A DNA stretch of 64,000 bases, from positions 3,107,246-3,171,245 of the forward strand of contig NC_087081.1 of NCBI RefSeq assembly GCF_026151205.1, written 5' to 3'. This DNA comes from Bolinopsis microptera. Lineage: Eukaryota; Ctenophora; Tentaculata; Lobata; Bolinopsidae. Within the stretch, counting starts at the first letter, position 1. Every line of letters begins with the position of its first letter. Shown here one piece after another: positions 11,834 through 23,335 of this stretch. The notes beneath the pieces are model-generated. The model saw only the letters and a list, made by a program, of their open reading frames with translations. It made no database searches and had not been told where the DNA came from. A program made the position numbers and the translations under genes.

Positions 11834-14591
11834 TAGACTGAAGGGAGGGGACGGGTTTGATAGGGTTGATAATACCCGTTATTGTTGTTATAGTACGACT
11901 GTTAACAAGCTGGATTTATTCAGTCTAAACCAATAATGTAGTCGGAGTGAACACGTTCGTCAAATTGCGTTCACAACAAGTATCGAGACATGAGTAATGA
12001 GTACTCTGCTAGAGACTAGTATTGAGACATGAGTAGTGAGTACCTGCTAGCAGCTATAGAGTAGAAAAGCAGTGCCTGACTAGAGTCTTCTATATAATCA
12101 GTCTCTAATCAGTTACAATCTCTTTTCTAGATGATAATAAATACCATTAAGTCACAGGTACTCAATTACTTCAAATTACTGTTATCTATTACTCAACTAT
12201 GTTCGTAAGTATGACCTAATACAATGGCTATAATATAAGTTTACAGCCGGAAGAAAAATACGCCAACCTCAAAACTTCGCAATCCCTTAATTCAGCTTTT
12301 GTAATTACAGTCCTTGTTTGTGCTCGCTTTGCAAGACCATTTCTGAAAATCTTAACCAAATTAGCAGCTTTCAGTTAGCTTGCTTAGTTGTACTAACACT
12401 TCTGGTTCTACAGTCTACAATCCGTCTGTGTGTACGGTATATCTTTATCAGAATGAATACCTGTTGACAAATCTCGTTTTTCTCTAGCGATACGCACATC
12501 AATTTTCTGTGGAGAAATTACTGCTATACACCATCCCCAGCTCTTACCCTGTCTCGGGAAAGTACCCTTATAATACGTGTGACTGGTGCAGCTAAACGAA
12601 CCCATCAGCTACATTATTACCCGTGCAAACTATAATACCGTCGTTATCACTTAATCTGCTAGTTTTCCCATTGCGAATATATAAGCCGAAGATAATTCAA
12701 GTCGGCCAAATAAGCTTTAGAGGGGTTGACATCCCTCAAATCTCTCTGTTGATACCCAGAGTATATACTAATACGGTTATGTTAGGAAGATGAGGTTATA
12801 GCCCTGTAGCTGGAGCTCGATTAACAACAATTTTCAGGTATCATGACGTCATCATGATGTCATGACTTAGACCAGTAAACCCTTTTACGGTCCTATTTTA
12901 TGTAAACTTTCATTCTACCTTTTGTGCTCGCTTCTCTGTTGAACTATATCTTACTTAGTAAGTTGTACGTAATAAGGTTGCTCACCGTATTCAGATTCTG
13001 CTAGAAAAAATCAGAGTACTTTGGTAAAGTCAGTTACTTACCGAGGGCACCCTTTAAATTTCTACAAGTGAAGCTATGTATGACCCTCTTATATCTATTA
13101 TATTTTGTGGTGAAATTACTAGATTTGGCTTTGTTAAACAAGTTGTTTAACAGATCCAAATCAACGACACTTCGTAGCAAATTTTCTTCGTAAATTATCA
13201 TTAATTAGCATAATGGACACGTATTATGATCGAACATAAGTATGATTAATCTGTTAATTAATGAGCACCACAATCATTAGGTAACGATTCTCAAATTGCA
13301 GGGAGGAATAACATTCTGTATAAGATATATGAATAGTTTGTTATATACGAGAATTTATACAATAGCTATTAACATTCGTTGAAATTTTCAGTCTGTTTAC
13401 AATCATCGTGATCTGCTAATAATAGTATTTACAATTTATTAATTCTATCCGCCAACCGTTAGTACCAGTTAATTCAATCAATACTTAACCTGCTATTTAT
13501 TACGATATACTTATCGTTACAATGTGCCGCGATCGTAAATATCTCAATCGAGTACGATGGTTACGGTGCGAAGCAGAATTTCGCGAAAATTTTGCCTCTC
13601 AATATATAAATACTTTAACGGCTGATACGAGTTCTGCGTGAAATATTAGTTTTTCTTAACCGCAGATTTTACCGCTTTCGGAAGATTTTACCTGCAACTC
13701 CAGGACGCCAAAACCTCTCACAACCCCTTGTTCGAGGAGCTAATTAAAACTCGCTAATTAAACCTGCCGCAGTCATAAGAGTCTCAAGCAGAGTCGTTAT
13801 GATTAGGTCATCCGAACACGCCCTGTAGATTACGTAATGTTACTAGCCAGATAAGGTTGCTTGTGCCTTGTGCGTGGTGTGATCTCACTTTTACCCCAAT
13901 ATCCCTGAACAGGTGTATCTCGCAATGTAATTAAAATATTTTTACCAGTTTGGTCACTGTTATATGATCACATCACTATTTTTTATAGATATAGTGACAA
14001 TTTCCGCGACACACTAGCCTTGTAACTGCAGTGCTTGTAGATAACCTATATTAGATCACTAAAAATGTCACGTGACGTATCACGTGATATGATATCACTA
14101 TATAAGCGTATCACGTGACGTGATAAAAATACAGGTTAGCACTTCGAAACTGCATTCCATATATTACAAGTCACACTTTTGAGCACTAACCTTTCTTCAC
14201 CAATTTGCGTTCTACGAACAGCGACGCTTCATCTTACCAAGCCTTTTTTTGTCGAAGAAAACCGCTTCCTTTTTTATGCGAACATGTCAAATTTAATTAT
14301 TTATTTCAAAAAAAACAGCTGATGAAAAGTTTTAAACAGGGCGTACTAACTACCCTTACTCGGAACACACGTTAGCTTTCTTCACCAATTACACTTTCTG
14401 CCACCCACCTCAAATCAGGGCTCCATAATCTCACTAGTTAAACGAAGGTAAATTACCCTGCTACACGCAGCGACAGCTGTAGTATAGTTTGTTATAGTTT
14501 ATTATATAGTTTGTTATAGTCAGCACATATTATCTAGTACCCCTTGTTAACGCGCTGTGATTGTTGCTGTTGTGACGCGTTGTAGTGGACT
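11834..14591. other. no gene seen
   Basis: AT-rich sequence without convincing exons. A 65-codon minus frame at 12408-12605 was considered and not supported. A CACGTG-rich palindrome lies at 14064-14125 (listed separately). Confidence 0.4.
14064..14125. repeat. nested CACGTG/GTGACGT palindromes
   Basis: The segment around TCACGTGACGTATCACGTGA folds on GTATCACGTGACGTGA about 30 bp later. It holds three CACGTG E-box motifs; whether it is regulatory or a small foldback remnant cannot be told. Confidence 0.5.
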
Positions 14592-14880
14592 GAGGTGCTT
14601 TAGTTTATAGTAGTTGTACACTTGTAGTTTATGGCAGTTTATAGTAGTTTATAGTAGTTTATAGTACTTTATAGTACTTTATAGGTTACAGTAGTTTGTA
14701 GTAGTTTATAATAGTTTATAGTAGTTAATAGTAGTTTATAGTATTTTATAGTATTTTATAGTAGTGTATAGTAGTTTATAGTAGTTTATAGTAGTTAATA
14801 GTAGTTTATAGTAGTTCATAGTAGCTTAGTTTACAGTAGTTTACAGTAGTTTGCAGTAGTTTGTACTTTTATAGTAGTTT
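14592..14880 (+). repeat. 10-bp tandem repeat TAGTTTATAG
   Basis: About 28 units of TAGTTTATAG with variants such as TACTTTATAG and TAGTTAATAG, preceded by looser TAGTTTGTTA units from about 14480. Confidence 0.9.
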
Positions 14881-15577
14881 AGTGCACATTTTGGAGGGGT
14901 CGATACATCGAAAAAAGGAGTTATTTTGAGGACGTGCAGAGCGCAGGCCACTCCAACGACTATAGGAGGAGACCTTTTCAAGCACAATTTAAGAAAGTAT
15001 TATGGTTGTTTATCCACTACACGATGATTTTGTGTGGTTAACGTTTATAATCGAAAAACTTGCCGAGACATGAAGACAGCGTTATTATAATTTATTATGT
15101 GGTAAAATAGCGATCTACAGCGAAGTTTGGGAAAAGGCCGAAATTCAGTCGAGGTAATTCGGGGTTAAATGCTAAATCAAGGTTCGTGTTAAATCGAAGT
15201 TAACGTTAAATCAAGGTTCACGTTAAATTGGGGTTCACTGCATGAGTACTATATAGTTTGGAAGAGCTTGATCAGACCGGGGTGACTCGTCCTCCACTAT
15301 TCACTCTGATTTCTCCGGCAACCCTCCCCAGGGTTGCCACACCCCAGAGGTAAGCAGAGCATCTCAATGCTATCCTATCGTGGGCTAACTAAGTTTGTTG
15401 TAGGGAGTATTAGCAGGTACTGGTTTTGTTAACAGAGATTGTTACCATTGTTGGTGTTATGAATACCGCTACAATGTAGTTGAGAGCTCGTTACTCACAG
15501 TTAGAGTTAGGAATTCTCCCACTTCTGCTACTCTTAACTCTATTGTAGCTACTAAAAATAGGTTAATATACTTATCA
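14881..15577. other. no gene seen
   Basis: Unremarkable DNA with a short run of CGTTAAATC-type repeats at about 15165-15235. Confidence 0.4.
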
Positions 15578-15585
15578 GTTTGAAC

Positions 15586-16028
15586 CATAGATGATACGTA
15601 CGAACTCTACGAACTCCTCAGTGACAACGAACTCTACGAACTCATCAACCCAAAATTACGAACTCTTGAGGAGTTCGTTTTGTACAACTTACGTAAAATG
15701 AAATTAAACAGAAATTGTATTTACAATTCAGCCAATTCAACACATAACATACGATTGTAAAACAACTAAATATATTGGTACTCGAAACTTCTACCACGCG
15801 TCGCGTTTACACTGTACATTTCACAGTACAAGGACTGGTCGATCGACTGGAACATTCTGGCGCCAATAGTTTGCGAGAAATCCTGAGCTGATTACTTTAA
15901 AAAAAAAACATTTTCCATGTTTTTTTTTGAAAAATTGACTAACGAACTCCAACGAACTCTAACGAACTCCAAATTTTGAACGAACTCCACGAACTCTACG
16001 CCAAAAATCAACGAACTCCGCATCTATG
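15586..16028. mobile_element. hAT-like non-autonomous transposon
   Basis: The 443-bp element is flanked by a perfect 8-bp target-site duplication, GTTTGAAC, at 15578-15585 and 16029-16036. Its termini are the 8-bp inverted repeat CATAGATG...CATCTATG. Many subterminal copies of (A)CGAACTC lie at both ends, most in the same orientation. An 8-bp duplication with short terminal repeats and subterminal motif arrays is typical of hAT transposons, where such arrays bind transposase. No transposase is encoded. Confidence 0.85.
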
Positions 16029-16036
16029 GTTTGAAC

Positions 16037-16667
16037 ACATTCACTGGTAACGGATTTCTCATTAGATTTCTCTTTGATTTGTGTATCGCGCTGACCTAAC
16101 ATTATTCACGCTGTATCTATTTTTGTAAAACTTTTAAAACTTGTAATATCCACGTGTTGATTATTATAGTCTGGGAAAGCGTTATTGTAACGCGTTCTAT
16201 GGGGTACCCTTTGTTATTCCTTTGTTACAATATTGAACCTATAACCCTGCGACTGTTCGTGTTAATGTGGTGTACTCAGGAGTTCGTTAAAGCTGAGATT
16301 ATAGTATGGTTAAGTAGTTAAGCTCACAGCGCTCTAAGTCTAACATAATTTACAAATTCACACCCACAACGTTGCTATTAATAGTGCTCTGCTTTTGATT
16401 ATTAAGGAATTTATCTACTGATTTCGTGAGAAGATACCCGCGAGTATATATAATTACATATAAGTTATATAAGTTAATATACAATTATATATAAGTAATG
16501 AGCCTGCTATAATATTATAGTTGGAACAAATTATCAGGTACATTTTGGTACCAGCTGTTGTTACAGTAGTAAGCAATCCTGATTGTTACGCTACATACCA
16601 TGTAGTCCTACGTTAACGTGCGTTGGTAGATTTTATTATGGTACCTATATTGAGTTATTTATACTGG
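16037..16667. other. no gene seen
   Basis: AT-rich DNA with TATATAAGT-type low complexity at about 16440-16500. Confidence 0.4.
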
Positions 16668-16718
16668 GAGCGTTCCAGCGTTCAATTAATGTCCGTTCAA
16701 TTAATGTCCGATAAGGTA
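16668..16718. mobile_element. half-copy of the GGACATTA foldback family
   Basis: CCAGCGTTCAATTAATGTCC, a second ATGTCCG repeat and ATAAGGTA match the right half of the hairpins at 18797 and 31050. The partner end may be 17903-17981, inverted, 1.2 kb away. Confidence 0.65.
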
Positions 16719-17902
16719 TGCATTATCTGTTATTATTTACTTTTAGTAGGTCATTATTTAGTTAGTTATAAATAAATATTTGTAAGTAAGTTTAATATCC
16801 ACCCGGAGATTTTGTGTGATATTTATAGTTATACTCGAGATAAAATCAGTGATTTTCCTCACAATTACCAGTACTTATAGTTAACGGACACCATGTTTTC
16901 GTTTGTCGTTGTGTCATTTTGGCGCCAGTTCCGCGTTAACTAGCCCGTTTCTGTGGTTCAGGCAAGCTCCTGTTTAGTATAATGGACACAATTAGTGTGA
17001 TTATGTAGATTGTAGAGAGCGGCCTAGCAGGATCCGGTATCTCGTAGAGAGATACCCCCGTCAGCTGTACAGTTAGACTAATTGTTCCCCACTGGAGATA
17101 ATAGTGCAACTAGTTACTTGTTAATTGTGGGTTAGTCGCCGGCTGCTGATTGTGCAGCTGAATGAGAGTACTCTTTCATGTGAGCTGATGTGTAAACTGT
17201 GTAGTTTAATTGTTTATACAACGTGAAACTCTGGACTCAGACTATCGTGGGGATATTTGGGCAGATCCGGATAGAATCTTAGAGTAATTAGCAAGTAATT
17301 AGAAAATAATTAGCCGCTGATTACTTTGATTTTACTACTGCAGCGACAATGTAAAGAATATTATGGGCTACATATTAAAGTAGCCCATATCATTACAACT
17401 CGCTGTTTCACCTAGCCTCGCCATGGTCTTGTTCACGAACTGTGTAGACCATTATTACAGTGCCTAGTGCCCCTCTTTGTAACTTTGTAGCAAGGTTGTT
17501 ATATTGCCCGGCAAACGTTGCCTGGCAAAGTTGGCATTTAGCCAACGTGAAATCTGCTATTGTTCTGACCATCACATCCACCTTCTAAAGTTACCGTGGT
17601 TCATTTAAACATGAGTTGCCAATCCGGCAGTCCATCTGATCATTTGTTATTGTTTAGAGGTTTTGGGGCGCGCTATCGTACAATGAATTGTATGACTTCG
17701 ACGGAGCCTCGGCCAAGGATTTGAATTTTTGACGCCGAAAATGATCAAATATTTATTACTTCGATAAACGTGCGTGCGTTTCAGTGTAGCAACTTTTCAC
17801 TTTAGCCAAATCCTTCATCATTCTGTTCATTTTCAGCAACTTTCAAAGCATACCTGAGACTGGAACAATAAATCACTGCAAAATATCAAGCATCTCGTTT
17901 AT
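16719..17902. other. no gene; DNA between inverted foldback ends
   Basis: No coding support. A short hairpin (ATGGGCTACATAT...AGTAGCCCATAT) lies at about 17362-17391. Confidence 0.4.
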
Positions 17903-18797
17903 ACCTTATCGGACCTTATTTGGACGGACATTACATGAACGGACATAATTATGAACGGACATTAATATGAACGCTCGAAGGCATTCAAAACCATCAAAAA
18001 TCCGAATTTTTTTCAAATTTTTTGACGTTTTTTAAATTTCAGCAAATGATTTTTAAATCCATTTTTTCTACAGTAAGTAAGAAAAGCAGTCATTGAGCAG
18101 TAAAAATGTTAAAATATATGTACATGATCAGTGTCTAATATCACATATCATCTTCATCAAATGGGTTTTCGTGCATGAAATAGTCCATGCTTAAAGCATC
18201 AGTGATTTCTAGCTTTACGGAAACCTTTTTTTTATCAAACTACCCCGGTCCTGCATTTTTAGTGTTAACTTTTACAAACCATTCGGCGTGAAGTGGTTTT
18301 ATCTTAGACAACTTAAGGTTAACCTTAACATCACGTGGAGCTTTCCTAGCACTGTTCAATTACCTCCCCTGAGTAATATGAACTATAACAACGTCAGACA
18401 ATGTCCTTGGAAACACGATTTACCGTAATATATAGAGGCTGGAACAAGTTTGTCATGTTGGCGGGGACTAGTTCATGAACTATATTGTTGAGTGCCATAA
18501 TTTCGTTGACTTTTTTCCGCCAAGTGACCCTTGAAAACATCATATACTAGTAGAATTTTTTGTGCCTCCGGCAGACCAAGGAGAACCTTTCCATCGTTAA
18601 CTTACGACACAATCAAGTTCTCAAAGTTGTCATATTCTGGACAAAAAGTTCGAAATGGACAAATTTTTGAAAAAATTTCAACGGACTTTAACTTGGACGG
18701 ACATTAATTGAACGGACTTTATTTGAACGGACATTAAGATGAACGCTAGGGCCTCCAGCGTTCAAGTAATGTCCGTCCAAATAAGGTCCGATAAGGT
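17903..18797. mobile_element. GGACATTA foldback element (895 bp)
   Basis: The left end ACCTTATCGGACCTTATTTG matches the complement of the right end (CAAATAAGGTCCGATAAGGT). Inside both ends are short tandem GAACGGACATTA-type units leading to GAACGCT. The right part forms a hairpin with apex GAACGCTAGGGCCTCCAGCG. The centre (18000-18650) has no coding frame. Terminal repeats built of short tandem units recall Foldback-type elements; no transposase is visible. Pairing of this left end with the half-copy at 16668 is an alternative. Confidence 0.7.
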
Positions 18798-20179
18798 AAT
18801 TCAAAAGTCACTATTGATTGCAATTAACTAATTAACCAATTAACAATTAACCAAGATGCGAGGAATCTTGCGCACGTTTATACCTTGAACCCAGATGTTA
18901 GGAATCTTGTCGATTAAACTTGAGATTACCATGCCCTGTGGGAGCCTCATTAAGTCCGTAACTGTTTAATTGCGGTGTCGTGTCACCTAATTGTACCCAA
19001 TTGACAGATCGTTAACGAGCTATTCACAAATTGCTTCGTGTTCAAACTTGCAACTTGCATGTTTGACTTTTTAATGCGGGGCAACATGGGAATCTCCCTT
19101 CATATCGTACATTAGGCAAATTATTGTATTGTTTTAGCATAGTTTTATTTGCTCTGTAAGTTGGGATTTTTGAATAATTGGCTGTAGTTTGATTATGCAG
19201 GCGCGATATAAATTGAATAAGCTCGTTTTTAAGAGGGGAAACTAACCCAACCTGACGTTGTAACTGTCAAATTATAGACTTTAATAAAGGCGAGCAGGTC
19301 ATAACGTCAAGACGAAGGGACTGTACACTTTCCTTGTATTGCACAGGTGCAGCTATAACTCATTTGGCCGACTTATTGCCTATACACACAACTTCTCATT
19401 CATTATCCCTGGGCCTGTACCTGAAAGAGAATAGGCTCCATATCAGACTTGAGAGTGTTTAGTTAAGGTGGTTCTCGATCACCCTGTGAAGGGGGAGGAG
19501 GGAGGAGGGGGGAGGAGGGGGGGGGGGGGGGGAGGTAGCAGCTGCAGAAACAAATCGTTTCAGAGGGATCCAGTGAGCCAACCACTGCACACTGCCCCAT
19601 GTACATTCGTAACCGTAATATTATCGAAATCAATTATATATAATTCCTAAAAGTATCACGAACTTGATACATGACTGTCCAGTGTCCTAGTCAGCATTTA
19701 TTCACCCTGACCAAGGGTGATTTTCAAAATATTGAGTTTTTGAAGGGTTATTTTTATATAGGGTCATTGTGACATTATGTGTATACTGTTTGAAACATTT
19801 TATATATAAAATAAAGTATTTATTCACCCTCGATAAACGGTCGTGAATATTTTTATGTGCTTTCTGCTTTAGAGTACACTTTACAGCTTCAACCATTAGC
19901 CATCTTAATCAATTGTTCCCATAATCGGTCAACTTTTTAATTATCTGAATGATCTTACAATCTCTCGACTCTCATCATCTTTTCTATAAATTAGCTACAA
20001 GAACTATAATTAGCGGCAACTGATAATGCTCTGGTGCGTTAAAAAATGTAGCTATCCAACTTAGACTTTATAAGTCACATGAGTTATCATTTGCCTTTCT
20101 TAAACTGAGCACAATTACACTATTATACCGCGACATGTTTCAGAGAGCAACTCGTTTATACACAAACTAGAACATAAAT
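18798..20179. other. no gene; G-rich tract at 19484-19535
   Basis: A polypurine run of GGAGGAGGG units ending in about 18 G lies at 19484-19535 and could form a G-quadruplex. The two open frames around it (19468-19650 and 19702-19896) have no recognisable features. Confidence 0.4.
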
Positions 20180-20523
20180 TCCACTGATGTTTTCGGAACA
20201 ACATCACAACATGTCGTTTCAGAACAACATCGCAACATGTCGTTTCAGAACAACATCGTAAGTCGTAACATGTCGTTTTAGAACAACATCGTAACATGTC
20301 GTTTCAGAACAACATCACAACATGTCTTTTCAGAACAACATCGCAACAATATGTCGTTTCAGAACAACATCGTAACATGTCGTTTCAGAAAAACATCGTA
20401 ACATGTCGTTTCAGAACAACATCACAACATCGCAAAATATAGTTTCAGAAAAACATCGCAACATGTCGTTTCAGAACAACATCACAACATGTCGTTTCAG
20501 AACAACATCACAACTTGTCGTTT
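20180..20523 (+). repeat. about 26-bp tandem repeat, AACATGTCGTTTCAGAACAA
   Basis: About 13 units of AACATGTCGTTTCAGAACAA plus CATCGC or CATCAC, some shortened. Short frames inside it simply read the repeat. Confidence 0.9.
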
Positions 20524-21897
20524 CACAATTCCACTCTCACCCACCCTATGTTCTCTCTCTCGCACACTACCTAGAATCTATATAATAGTAAAGACTAATA
20601 ACCAGCGGTGGAACACGTGCGCGCTGTTTCATATACACAATATAGCAATATATATATATAGCAATATATAGCAATATGTCTCACCTCTCCCGCTCATAAT
20701 CCTAGTCGCATCAAGTTTCTCAATTCATCAGGTCCCGCTTTACAGGGTCATGACATGGTGTGTTGTCAGTGTATTAGTCAGACGTTGGGGACTTATCAGT
20801 TATTGTTTGGTAATCAGTGATTATAGTTAGTTATTTGTGGTTGTTTATTTGTTTGTTGGATATTATTCGTTCGGTAATTATCCTCTAATTATACGTTATC
20901 AGATGTTACGTTGTACAGTTGTTGTTACTGGCGCTAGGATCTGCATAGATGCGTAGATTTCCAATAACTAATAATGTCGCCAAACTATCATTATCTTTCT
21001 CGAGCCAACTTTTTTGTTATTCGTACGTTATTTCAAGGAAAACGTATGGGCACATTTTATAGTAAACAACGAGACATGATTTCCACGTTTTACGAGCAGA
21101 AACTCACAAATTTCCTCTAATTTGAAGGAAACTTCATCTTAATTTTGAACGCCATCTCTGTTCACTAGCGATTACTACGTAGGACTAATGTTACTAGACT
21201 AGTGACCTGCAAGCTCCGTCTTAGTTTTACTCGAGCATCGCTAATTGAAGAAACGGTCATTCGTTCAAACCATACCTAGATTGTTCTCTCAGTTTGTATA
21301 ACTTACCAGTGATTAGTGAACCTTGTAGCACCGGAGACTGTGTGGAAATAGACACTCCTCCCGCCAAATTGCTAATTATCTCACACCGGCCCCACAAAAG
21401 TTGCTCTCTCTTGAAACACACTTATAGCGCTAAATGTGGAACAACGGAGGCTGTAATGAGACGTATGAAAAAAGGTCACCCTAGTTGTGGGACAGTTGTG
21501 GGTATCTTCTCATCAGTGATTTAATATTTGTGGGTCTTTCGTCATCACAGTAACGTCATGCGTACATTCCAAGGGTACTGTGTCTAGTAAAGCGATGATC
21601 TCGCGGAACATTTTCACATACATATTATAATCAATCAGGGGCTAATTAGGCAATTATTGTCCTTATATGGCTTAAAAGATCTAATTAAGGAGCTGAAAAT
21701 TGAGGGAAATTTGATTCTTCTACATCGTTTAACGGGCCCAATTAAGCTACGTTTGTACAATAGTGTACAATAGTATCGTACCATACTCTGTCCCTATTCA
21801 GTCTTTGTAGTCTCGTCGTTAGTCTACTATCTATTGTTCAAGATATTTCGTAGAAGTTAAGTTCTCTAATCGCATAGTTTGTGTAATAATGCGCACG
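20524..21897. other. no gene supported
   Basis: A Cys-containing 76-codon frame at 21294-21524 follows a TCTCTCAG acceptor-like site but has no recognised domain and no partner exon. Confidence 0.35.
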
Positions 21898-22271
21898 GTT
21901 ATGTGGTCTTTTCTGTGTTCTCTCTGTTTTCTCTCTGTTTTTTCTGTTTTCTCTCTCATTTCTTTCTCATTTCTCTCTCATTTCTCTCTCATTTCAGTGT
22001 TCTCTCTTTTTTCTTTCTGTTATCTAGTTATCTATCTGTTTCCAGTGTTCTTTCTGTTTTCTCTCTGTTTTCTCCTTCTTTTTTCTCTCTTTGCAGTGTT
22101 CTCTCTGTTTTCTTTCTGTTATTCCTCTCTCATTTTTGTTTTTTCTCTGTTTTATTTGTGTTTTCAGTGTTTTCTCTATTTTCTCGATCTCTTTTCAGTG
22201 TTCTCTCTCTATTTTCTCTCTCTTTTCAGTGTTCTCTCTCTATTTTCTCTCTCTTTGCAGTGTTCTCTCTA
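21898..22271 (+). repeat. pyrimidine-rich degenerate minisatellite
   Basis: Imperfect CAGTGTTCTCTCTNTTTTCTC units. Three overlapping Phe/Ser/Leu-rich frames of 73-135 codons are by-products of the repeat, not genes. Confidence 0.85.
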
Positions 22272-23146
22272 GTGTGCCGTTTATAACTGCATACTCAGAA
22301 CGTGATAATTAGACTGTCCAGGAGCACGTGATAATGCTTTTATTCCAGTGTAATTTGAATATTTGCCGATAATCCAGTCGGAGAGCTTGTTTAATTCACA
22401 CTTACAACTTACATTCGATGAGTGATAATAATTCTGTTGCGGGATGAGATAATTCATTTTCTAAATTACAATACCGGAGTTTCACCATACAGGAACATTA
22501 CGCAGGGTAATCCGAGCTGCGGCATGAGGGTACGAGGAGGAGCAATATATCACATTCCTCAGCACACAACTCTCTATCATAATGTAAAGTCCGGAACAAA
22601 GAAATTATGTAATGTCGTAACTAGTATATTCACAGTCAAGTGGGGTGACTAATACTCACGGTGCAGGAGTTTCCTCCAGGAATGTTGTTTGTTTCCAACA
22701 GCCCTCCCTTTCTTGTTAAACACACTGAAATATTCTCCAGTCTCCACTCACAACCTCATTAGACTTTGGTTAATCAACTTTGAGGGGAGTGTTTAGACGA
22801 TGTTCAAAGGATCAATATATGGTCAGTGTAACAAATAGCGTTACCCCCTTATGTCGCGGTGTAATGTTTGTAGATCATGGCTTTCTTTGTGGTATCGTAT
22901 GATATTTTCTTGCTGTTGTTGTTGTTACAGTGAGGGAAGCGCAAAGTAAATCCGTTTTTCACGACTGATTTAAAATCTCTCTACTCTTATTCCTCTATGT
23001 CAAAGCCTTCTTTTTTCCCCAAAGCCTTATTTTTTTGAAATCCGGCTTGTCGCAAGAATCTCTAATTCAAAGTATTTCAGTTTCTTCTGTAATCCACCGA
23101 CGTCATGCAATCCCCCATTAGTTCCCTGTCATGAGGGGCTTATCTT
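22272..23146. other. no gene seen
   Basis: AT-rich; nothing supported. The 76-codon frame at 22422-22652 has no features. Confidence 0.35.
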
Positions 23147-23335
23147 ACCTTATCGGGTATCACGTGAGCAGACATTACGAGGACGGACATAAACAAGGAA
23201 GCAATGAAGCTGACTACAGTTGACCGTTTAACTGTGTTATAACCTTATCGCAATTTAATTCAGATAAAATGCGGACATTAAATGAACGGACATTAACTTT
23301 AAGTAAGCGGACATAATTATGAGCGCTAAATCCTC
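23147..23335 (+). mobile_element. left half of a GGACATTA foldback element, running into the satellite
   Basis: It starts ACCTTATCGG, contains GAACGGACATTAA and GCGGACATAATTATGAGCGCT, and continues without a break into the 15-bp satellite. The expected right half (AGCGTTC...GTCCGATAAGGT) is absent on the far side of the array. Confidence 0.6.

Noticed and set aside
12408-12605. 65-codon minus frame with Cys and Trp residues
   Set aside because: Several acceptor- and donor-like sites occur inside it but no consistent exon chain could be made.
21879-22312. Three overlapping Phe/Ser/Leu-rich frames resembling membrane segments
   Set aside because: They follow the pyrimidine-rich minisatellite in several frames at once, as repeats do.
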